A stretch of 64,000 nucleotides of DNA from contig DWWN01000031.1 of NCBI GenBank assembly GCA_019119685.1, forward strand, positions 1 to 64,000. Reading direction: 5' to 3'. The translations under genes were made by a program, and so were the position numbers. The notes under the pieces were generated by a model that was not told the DNA's origin, ran no database searches, and saw only the letters and a program-made list of their open reading frames with translations. The DNA comes from Candidatus Faecalibacterium faecigallinarum. GTDB lineage: Bacteria; Bacillota; Clostridia; Oscillospirales; Ruminococcaceae. This document shows, piece after piece, positions 58,932 to 64,000 of the stretch. Position 1 is the first letter of the stretch; the number at the start of each line of letters is the position of its first letter.

Positions 58932-59221
58932 AAAATACGGCAGCAAACATCCCTTTTCAGGACGAATGCTGCCGTATCCGTGGTGCCACCTGGGTTGCCG
59001 GCAGTTTGACCCTGCCGGCCGCTTTGTGCTCTCCCCGTTGAAAGCAGTGCCGCGTAACGTGCGGCCTCCGGCCGGCCCTACTGCCGCGCCGGCAGGGGCG
59101 CAGGTTCAGGCGGCGGCTCGCGGGTGTTCTTCAGGCCCGGCCCCCTGTGCGGCTCCCACCTGCCCGCACTCTCTGGCAGGGTGGCGCTTGGGCCTTACTT
59201 TTCCCGGTCACAGCCTTTGTT
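58932..59221 (-). promoter_or_regulatory. T-box riboswitch of asnB (Asn specifier)
   Basis: Reading the minus strand, stem I has an AGAGAG box followed by GGTGGGAGCCGC and a specifier loop GAAGAACACCC whose codon AAC (about 59126-59128) is Asn. The T-box AGGTGGCACCACGG (58978-58991) is followed by the terminator ATACGGCAGCA..TGCTGCCGTAT-TTTT (58932-58978). Uncharged tRNA-Asn should allow asnB expression. Confidence 0.9.
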
Positions 59222-59227
59222 GCAAGC

Positions 59228-59256
59228 ATTGTAGCACGGCAAAGGAGGGTTGTCAA
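59228..59256 (-). promoter_or_regulatory. Promoter of asnB
   Basis: TTGACA, 17-bp spacer and TACAAT directly ahead of the T-box leader. Confidence 0.8.
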
Positions 59257-59271
59257 CCCGTTTTTGTCCGT

Positions 59272-59490
59272 TCACCGGCTTTTTCGGCGCAGATACACCC
59301 CCAGCGCGGCGCACAGGGCAATGCCCGCCAGGAAGGGCAGCGCCGTCAGCCAGGCCGTCCAGGCCGGGGCGCTGTAGCAGGCATACCGGATGCCCCACAG
59401 CATGTCGCTGTAGCGGTAGCCCACCACCCAGCACATCACGTCCGACAGCAAAACAGCCAAACCAAAGAACACGCAGCTCAGTTTTTTCAT
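59272..59490 (-). CDS. Small membrane protein, 72 aa
   Basis: Not recognised by name. Two hydrophobic helices (about 4-24 and 46-66) are separated by YRYSDMLWGIRYACYSAPAW, with a basic C-terminus (YLRRKSR). It is the third gene of an operon with a DUF3796 protein and an XRE regulator, 10 bp after the regulator's stop. AAGGAGG precedes the ATG. Small two-helix proteins are common partners of these one-HTH/membrane cassettes; its role is unknown. Confidence 0.65.
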   Translation of the reverse strand: MKKLSCVFFGLAVLLSDVMCWVVGYRYSDMLWGIRYACYSAPAWTAWLTALPFLAGIALCAALGVYLRRKSR

Positions 59491-59500
59491 GGAGCCTCCT

Positions 59501-59698
59501 TCATTCTTCCACCGTGAACACGTCCTCGATGGTCACGCCAAAGACCTTGGCGATGTTCCAGGCCAGGACCAGAGAGGGGTTGTACTTGCCGTTTTCCAGG
59601 TTGCCGATGGTCTCCCGGCGGACCCCCACGAGGGCGGCCAGTTCTTCCTGTTTCATACCGGTGCGGGCGCGGTATTCCTTCATGCGGTTGCGGATCAT
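59501..59698 (-). CDS. XRE-family (YozG-like) transcriptional regulator
   Basis: A 65-residue regulator that is almost entirely one helix-turn-helix: [20 protein letters not shown], then [20 protein letters not shown], then [19 protein letters not shown]. It resembles the short Cro/CI-type proteins encoded with small membrane proteins. Its ATG overlaps the DUF3796 stop (ATGA), so it is translationally coupled. It probably acts on the palindrome in its own operon promoter. Confidence 0.88.
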   Translation of the reverse strand: MIRNRMKEYRARTGMKQEELAALVGVRRETIGNLENGKYNPSLVLAWNIAKVFGVTIEDVFTVEE

Positions 59699-60051
59699 TG
59701 GGCGCCCCAGCTTTCCCGGAACCTGTAAAACGAGACGGACAGCGACTGCACCACCACCGCGGCCGCCCATCCCGCCAGGATGCCGTACAAAAGGGCCCTG
59801 CCGGCGGGCAGCCCTGCCAGGATGCAGCCCAGCGTCACCGCCCCGGTCAGGAACATATCGCCGTAAAAAGCGCGGGCCGCCGATTTGTTCATGTAGGCGG
59901 TCATCATCTCGTCCGCCGGGATGAAAAAATACTGGAAATTGCACGCGAACGCAAAGAATGCCAGGAACATCCGCTCCTCGGTGAACACGCCCACAAAGCC
60001 CAGCAGGGAGAGCAGGCCCAGCATCCCTTCGAGGTAATACTTCTTTTTCAT
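59695..60051 (-). CDS. DUF3796-like membrane protein
   Basis: A 118-residue protein with four hydrophobic segments. It starts [20 protein letters not shown] and contains [19 protein letters not shown], the part that recalls DUF3796. It is first in the operon, with a strong promoter, and overlaps the XRE gene by four bases. AAGGAGG precedes the ATG. It may sense a membrane condition and control the regulator, as proposed for related pairs; this is inference. Confidence 0.72.
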   Translation of the reverse strand: MKKKYYLEGMLGLLSLLGFVGVFTEERMFLAFFAFACNFQYFFIPADEMMTAYMNKSAARAFYGDMFLTGAVTLGCILAGLPAGRALLYGILAGWAAAVVVQSLSVSFYRFRESWGAQ

Positions 60052-60072
60052 GGTGACGCCTCCTTGTTATGC

Positions 60073-60126
60073 GGTATATTTCGCTCTTTGTGTTATAAAT
60101 ATACCACATAGTTCCAAGGATGTCAA
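60073..60126 (-). promoter_or_regulatory. Promoter and palindromic operator of the DUF3796-XRE operon
   Basis: TTGACA, 17-bp spacer and TATATT (60098-60126). GGTATATTT (60073-60081) and AAATATACC (60097-60105) form a perfect 9-bp inverted repeat with a 15-bp centre covering the -10 and start of transcription. Confidence 0.75.
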
Positions 60127-60255
60127 CTGCGCACCCTGCACAAGCCGCAGCAGGCATTTTACAGCAGGGCGCACAAAAGAGCGGCGGAGCGCCTTTCGTT
60201 CCCCGCCCAGCAGGACGGCGGCGGCCCGCTGTCAACCCTCCGGCGCGGGCAGCTC

Positions 60256-60283
60256 TTGACAAATCGCCGCTTTGTGCCATAAT
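60256..60283 (+). promoter_or_regulatory. Promoter of the lrgAB-glycerate kinase operon
   Basis: TTGACA, 16-bp spacer and CATAAT, 64 bp ahead of the lrgA-like gene. It is divergent from the DUF3796 operon. Confidence 0.65.
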
Positions 60284-60346
60284 AGGGGGCGCACTGTCTG
60301 CCGCGCGCGGCAGGCGGCGGAAGTAAAACAAAGTGAGGGATCATTT

Positions 60347-60712
60347 TTGCGTTATCTGCAGCAATTTTTGTGGATCACCGGCTTTACCCTGGCGGGCGAG
60401 GCCCTGCACGCGGCGCTGCCCCTGCCCATCCCGGCGGCGGTATGGGGGCTGGCGCTGCTCTTTCTGGCGCTGGAAAGCGGGCGGCTGCCTCTCGATTCGG
60501 TGGCCGGCTGCGGCCAGTTTTTGCTGGGGCTGATGCCCCTGCTGTTCATCGCGCCGGCGGTGGGCCTGGTGGACGTCTGGCCCATGCTGGCCCCGGTCTG
60601 GCCGGCGGTGCTGGGCATCATCGTGCTGTCCACCGTGGTGGTGTTCGCCGTGACGGGCCTTGTCACCCAGGCCATGCTGGGCCGCCGCAAAAAGGAGGAG
60701 CCCCATGACTGA
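60347..60712 (+). CDS. LrgA/CidA-family membrane protein
   Basis: A 121-residue holin-like membrane protein with four helices, containing the family LPLPIPAAVWGLALLFLALE segment. The most likely start is TTG at 60347 (then RYLQQFLWITGF), six bases after GAGGGA; no ATG fits. Its end overlaps the LrgB gene by eight bases. LrgA and LrgB function together. Beyond the classic murein-hydrolase regulation idea, the family includes transporters of small hydroxy- or oxo-acids, which fits the adjacent glycerate kinase. Confidence 0.87.
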   Translation: MRYLQQFLWITGFTLAGEALHAALPLPIPAAVWGLALLFLALESGRLPLDSVAGCGQFLLGLMPLLFIAPAVGLVDVWPMLAPVWPAVLGIIVLSTVVVFAVTGLVTQAMLGRRKKEEPHD

Positions 60713-61388
60713 GTTTCTCGCCTCGTCGGCCCTCTTTGCCGTCGCCTTGACCTTTTTTGCCTATGAGCTGGGCCGCCTGTGCCAGCAAAAGCTGCGGCTG
60801 CCCATCTTCAACCCCATCCTGATCGCGGCCGTCCTGACGGCGGTGGTGCTGGCGGCGGCCGGCATCCCCAACGAGACGTACCAGAGCCACTGCGAGGCTT
60901 TTTCCTGGCTGCTGACGCCGGCCACCGTCTGCCTGGCCATCCCGCTGCACGCCCAGTTCCGCCGGCTGCGCTATGACCTGCCCGCCATCCTGGCGGGGGT
61001 TGTGGCGGGCACCCTGACCAGTCTCGGCTGCGTCTGGGGGCTGGCCGTTCTGTTCCGGCTGGACTCGGTGCTCACTCTCTCCCTGCTGCCCAAGAGCATC
61101 ACCACCGCCATGGGCATCGCCGTCAGCGAGGCCGCCGGGGGCGCGCCGGCCCTGACCACCGCCGCCATCATCCTGACCGGCATTTTGGGCAGCGTGTTCG
61201 GGCCGCAGCTGTGCCGCCTGCTGCGGCTGGACCACCCCGCCGCACAGGGCGCGGCTTTCGGCACGTCAGCCCACGTCATCGGCACGTCCAAGGCCGCCGA
61301 GATGAGCCAGACCGCCGAGGCGGTCAGCAGCCTGTCCCTGGTGGTGGCTGGCATCCTGACCGCGGTGCTCTGCCCGCTTTTGCTGTAA
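60705..61388 (+). CDS. LrgB/CidB-family membrane protein
   Basis: A 227-residue polytopic protein with about seven helices. It has the LrgB pattern [20 protein letters not shown] at the N-terminus, the conserved [20 protein letters not shown], and [20 protein letters not shown] near the C-terminus. Length is standard. It overlaps lrgA and is 28 bp before the glycerate kinase gene. A plant relative, the plastid glycolate/glycerate translocator, is an LrgA-LrgB fusion. Confidence 0.92.
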   Translation: MTEFLASSALFAVALTFFAYELGRLCQQKLRLPIFNPILIAAVLTAVVLAAAGIPNETYQSHCEAFSWLLTPATVCLAIPLHAQFRRLRYDLPAILAGVVAGTLTSLGCVWGLAVLFRLDSVLTLSLLPKSITTAMGIAVSEAAGGAPALTTAAIILTGILGSVFGPQLCRLLRLDHPAAQGAAFGTSAHVIGTSKAAEMSQTAEAVSSLSLVVAGILTAVLCPLLL

Positions 61389-61416
61389 ACACCCCATCAG
61401 AAAGGAAGTGCCGTTG

Positions 61417-62643
61417 ATGTACCAAGACCTGCGCGCCGACGCTGAAACCATCGTCCGCACCGCCATTGCCGCCGTCCTGCCCGACGAGGCGGTGCGCCGT
61501 GCGCTGGAGGGGAAGCGCTTTCCCGGCCGGGTGCTGCTGGTGGCCGCCGGCAAAGCCGCCTGGCCCATGGCCCGCACCGCCGTCGAGACCCTTGGCCGCG
61601 TGGATGCCGGGGTGGTGGTGACCAAGTACGGCCACGTGCAGGGGGAGATTCCCGGCGTTGCCTGCTACGAGGCGGGGCACCCGGTGCCGGACGAGAACTC
61701 GTTCCGGGCCACCCAGGCCGCCCTGGACCTGGCCGAAAGCGCCCGTGAGGGGGACACCATCCTGTTTCTTTTGTCGGGCGGGGGCAGCGCCCTGCTGGAA
61801 AAGCCCCTGCTGCCCGGCGCCGAGCTGCAGGACATCACCGGCCAGCTGCTGGCCTGCGGGGCCGGCATCGTGGAGATGAACACCATCCGCAAGCGGCTGT
61901 CCGCCGTCAAGGGCGGGCGGTTCGCCTTGGCCTGCGCCCCGGCCAGGGTGTACAGCATCGTCCTCAGCGACGTGCTGGGGGACCCGCTGGACATGATCGC
62001 CTCGGGGCCCGCCGCGCCCGACCGCTCCACCTGCGCCCAGGCGCTGGCCATCGCCCAAAAGTACCGCCTCCGCCTGTCCCCCGCGGCCCGCGCGCTGCTG
62101 GCCCGGGAGACCCCCAAGGCCCTCTCCAACGTGGAGACCCAGATCACCGGCAGCGTCCGGCAGCTGTGCGCCGCCGCTGCGGACGCCTGCCGCGCCCGGG
62201 GCTACCAGCCCCTGCTCCTGACCGACCATCTGGACTGCGAAGCGCGGGAGGCCGGCCGGTTCCTGGCCGATATCGCCCGCACCCACGCCGGGCCGGGCGG
62301 CAAACGCGCCTTCCTGGCCGGGGGCGAGACGGTGGTCCATCTGACCGGGCAGGGCCTCGGGGGCCGCAACCAGGAGCTTGCCCTGGCGGCCGCGCCCGGC
62401 CTCGCCGGCCTTGACGCGGCGCTGTTCAGCGTGGGCTCGGACGGCACCGACGGCCCCACCGACGCCGCCGGGGGCTATGTGGACGGCGGAACGCTGACCG
62501 CCCTCACGGCCCACGGGCTGGACGTTGCCGCCGTGCTGGCCCAAAACGACGCCTACCACGCCCTCGCGGCGGTGGACGGCCTGCTCATCACCGGCCCCAC
62601 CGGCACCAATGTGAACGATGTAGCGGTGCTTTTGCTGGAATAA
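61417..62643 (+). CDS. Glycerate 2-kinase (MOFRL family)
   Basis: A 408-residue kinase phosphorylating D-glycerate to 2-phosphoglycerate. The N-terminal domain (about 1-280) has [13 protein letters not shown] and [12 protein letters not shown]. The C-terminal MOFRL domain (about 295-400) has [20 protein letters not shown] and [20 protein letters not shown]. The ATG at 61417 follows AAAGGAAG; an in-frame GTG at 61408 is less likely. It is probably in one transcript with lrgAB, consistent with uptake and activation of glycerate. Confidence 0.93.
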   Translation: MYQDLRADAETIVRTAIAAVLPDEAVRRALEGKRFPGRVLLVAAGKAAWPMARTAVETLGRVDAGVVVTKYGHVQGEIPGVACYEAGHPVPDENSFRATQAALDLAESAREGDTILFLLSGGGSALLEKPLLPGAELQDITGQLLACGAGIVEMNTIRKRLSAVKGGRFALACAPARVYSIVLSDVLGDPLDMIASGPAAPDRSTCAQALAIAQKYRLRLSPAARALLARETPKALSNVETQITGSVRQLCAAAADACRARGYQPLLLTDHLDCEAREAGRFLADIARTHAGPGGKRAFLAGGETVVHLTGQGLGGRNQELALAAAPGLAGLDAALFSVGSDGTDGPTDAAGGYVDGGTLTALTAHGLDVAAVLAQNDAYHALAAVDGLLITGPTGTNVNDVAVLLLE

Positions 62644-62660
62644 CCCCCACACAAACACAG

Positions 62661-62693
62661 CCCCCGGACGCTTACCGCGCCCGGGGGTTTTTC
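62661..62693 (+). terminator. Terminator of the glycerate kinase operon
   Basis: CCCCCGG/CCGGGGG stem and TTTTT, about 17 bp after the stop. Confidence 0.8.
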
Positions 62694-62736
62694 TGTTTAG
62701 CTGGAAGCTGTCCCGTCAGCAGAGCGTGGGAAAAGC

Positions 62737-63099
62737 TCAGTCCCACTCGTCGTAGCGGTCATCCCAGTCGTCATCGTAGCGGTCGTCCCAGTCGTCATCG
62801 TAGCGGTCGTCCCAGTCGCGGCTGTCGCGCTCGCATTCCAGCACTTTGCCGCTGGATGCGCCGATCTCAAAGTCGTACTTGACGCCGTCCACCAGGACCT
62901 CCATCTCGTACTTGCCGTCGTCCCGCTCGCATTCCAGGACGCGCAGCTCGCTGACGTCCCGGCCCAGATGCTCGGCGGCGATCCGTTTGGCGCCGGCCGC
63001 ATCAATGGCGGCGGAAGCGGACAGGGAGCCGCAGGCGGTCAGGGCGGTCAGGGCCAGGGCGGCGGCGAGGGTCAGGCTCAGCTTGCGGTTCTTTTTCAT
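62737..63099 (-). CDS. PepSY-domain lipoprotein with acidic WDDRYDD repeats
   Basis: A 120-residue exported lipoprotein. The signal peptide and lipobox end in ALTALTACG. A PepSY-type domain (about 32-92) is recognisable by AKRIAAEHLGRDVSELRVLE and YDFEIGASSGKVLECE. The tail is made of three near-identical 8-residue units (DDWDDRYD), coded by three 24-bp direct repeats (62751-62818). The acidic, aromatic tail could bind cations or positively charged surface polymers. The ATG at 63099 has AGGAG nine bases upstream; an ATG nine bases earlier touches the ribosome site. It is 189 bp downstream of an RsgI-like gene with a similar tail. Confidence 0.82.
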   Translation of the reverse strand: MKKNRKLSLTLAAALALTALTACGSLSASAAIDAAGAKRIAAEHLGRDVSELRVLECERDDGKYEMEVLVDGVKYDFEIGASSGKVLECERDSRDWDDRYDDDWDDRYDDDWDDRYDEWD

Positions 63100-63288
63100 G
63101 GTAGTCATCTCCTTATAGTTGTGGGGGTGGTTGTTTGTTCCTTTGTTTTCAGTTTACGGAGCCGCTGCCCCGAAACCGGGGTCTTGCAAAAGTTTTTTCA
63201 AAATTTCTTTTGCGTTCGGCTTACATCCAAAGGATACGTGCCAGCCCGCCCAAAACCGGGGCCGTCCCGCAAATTTTTTCAAGCCTGG

Positions 63289-64000
63289 TCAGTCGTACTC
63301 GTCCCAGTCGTCCCAATCCTCGTCCTCATCCTCCTCGTCTTCGTCCTCATCGTCGTCATCGTCATCGCTGTCATAAGGATAGTCCGAGCCGGTGGGGTCC
63401 CAGTCGTCCTGGGGGTCGCCCCGGGACGGCGCGGCGGGCTGGGTCTGGGAAGCCGCCGGGGGCGCGCTCTCAGGCTGGGCAGGCACAGAGGAGGGCTGCC
63501 GGTTTTGTTCCTGCTGGCCGGCGGCGTCCTGCTCGGGCACTGCCCCGCCCAGGTAAACGGCGATGCCATCCCCGTATTTTGCCTGCAGCTGGGCCTGGAG
63601 GGCTGCTTCCTCCCGGATCTGCCAGTCGTCGTCCTCGCTGCTGGCCGTGATGGACACGGCCCCGCCCCGGGCCAAAAATCCCTTTTCAAACGCTTTCTCG
63701 ACCAGTTCCTGCACGGCGTCGTCGCTGTCCTCCCCTTTCAGGTCCAGGCCGTCCAGCAGCGTCTCGCCGTCAGCATTGAGAGCCCGCAGGTCCAGCACGC
63801 GGTCCGTTTTGCTGACCGAAAGCTCCACATCGGGATTGATCTGGATGCGCAGCGTCCCATAAGGGATAAAGTTGGGCTGCCAGTACCCGAAGAAGCCCAG
63901 GCAGAGGCAGGCAGCCAGAGCCAGCGCGCCCAGCGCCCCCCAAGCCGGCCGGAAGCGCCGCCGGGGCGGGGGCAGGCGCAGCTCCACCACATCCTCCACC
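63289..64000 (-). CDS. RsgI-like anti-sigma factor, 5' end off the window
   Basis: At least 236 residues. A membrane helix (PAWGALGALALAACLCLGFFGYW) is followed by an RsgI-type extracellular middle domain (IQINPDVELSVSKTDRVLDL, LLDGLDLKGEDSDDAVQELV), a Gln/Pro/Ala linker, and a strongly acidic tail with runs of Asp/Glu ending DEDWDDWDEYD. The N-terminal sigma-binding part lies beyond 64000; a sigI-type gene upstream is predicted. The acidic tail replaces the carbohydrate-binding module found in clostridial RsgI proteins. The gap 63100-63288 shows no clear gene. Confidence 0.72.
   Translation of the reverse strand, partial: VEDVVELRLPPPRRRFRPAWGALGALALAACLCLGFFGYWQPNFIPYGTLRIQINPDVELSVSKTDRVLDLRALNADGETLLDGLDLKGEDSDDAVQELVEKAFEKGFLARGGAVSITASSEDDDWQIREEAALQAQLQAKYGDGIAVYLGGAVPEQDAAGQQEQNRQPSSVPAQPESAPPAASQTQPAAPSRGDPQDDWDPTGSDYPYDSDDDDDDEDEDEEDEDEDWDDWDEYD

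Noticed and set aside
60272..60346. Upstream extension of the lrgA-like gene
   Set aside because: It would run through the promoter and start of transcription and has no ribosome site, so the TTG at 60347 fits better.
62751..62818. Three 24-bp direct repeats resembling a short CRISPR array
   Set aside because: There are no spacers; the repeats are in frame and encode the DDWDDRYD units of the PepSY lipoprotein.

Overview
The window is high-GC Firmicute DNA. Gene content (T-box, SecG, RNase R, SPFH/Arc pair, LrgAB, an RsgI-like anti-sigma factor, low-GC-Gram-positive style promoters with -35/-10 boxes and strong Shine-Dalgarno sites) combined with heavy GC-rich codon use suggests a gut Oscillospiraceae/Ruminococcaceae member (Faecalibacterium/Gemmiger/Fournierella-like). 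The genus is an inference; no rRNA is present to settle it. I recognise no tRNA, rRNA or CRISPR array.

Layout. 1-7.0 kb: partial guaB, an acyl-ACP thioesterase and a potABCD polyamine transporter operon in which potC carries an in-frame amber codon. 7.0-11.1 kb: a four-gene GldA/GldF/GldG/DUF4340 ABC cassette. 11.5-14.0 kb: rpmE and a divergent YeiH exporter/LysR pair. 14.0-18.8 kb: an MBL hydrolase followed by a kinase remnant, then redox genes (Tat-lipoprotein DUF362 and flavodoxin, flavin reductase-like protein, aldo/keto reductase). 18.8-25 kb: a MITE-like element whose hairpin would be the leader of a CAT-family gene, a small RHH gene, a class B PBP, secG and rnr. 25.5-30 kb: Tat-exported 5'-nucleotidase, Ca2+/Na+ exchanger and a tandem CmpB membrane protein. 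30.0-31.24 kb: an AT-rich island with two orphan genes. 31.2-35.0 kb: phosphoesterase, a D,D-carboxypeptidase homologue that has lost its active-site motifs, and an SPFH-Arc operon. 35.1-38.9 kb: rpmG-secE-nusG-rplK-rplA and rplJ-rplL. 39.1-43.4 kb: ddl-murI-DUF1934-argS. 43.5-44.7 kb: a promoter-to-terminator unit of about 1.1 kb with no normal gene. 45.1-50.9 kb: a LacI-regulated oligosaccharide ABC importer with malQ. 51.1-59.3 kb: gltD-gltB and T-box-controlled asnB. 59.3-64 kb: a DUF3796/XRE/small membrane protein operon, lrgAB with glycerate kinase, and two acidic-tailed cell-envelope proteins.

Two features go beyond ordinary annotation. First, about eight copies (five nearly complete) of a roughly 200-bp intergenic element occur across the window. 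It is built from four hairpins whose arms change in a compensatory way between copies, mostly at 3' ends of genes. Second, the 43.55-44.71 kb unit has its own sigma-A-type promoter and terminator and an internal duplication. It holds only tiny ORFs, several with good ribosome-binding sites, and it is a candidate large structured RNA or tiny-peptide transcript.
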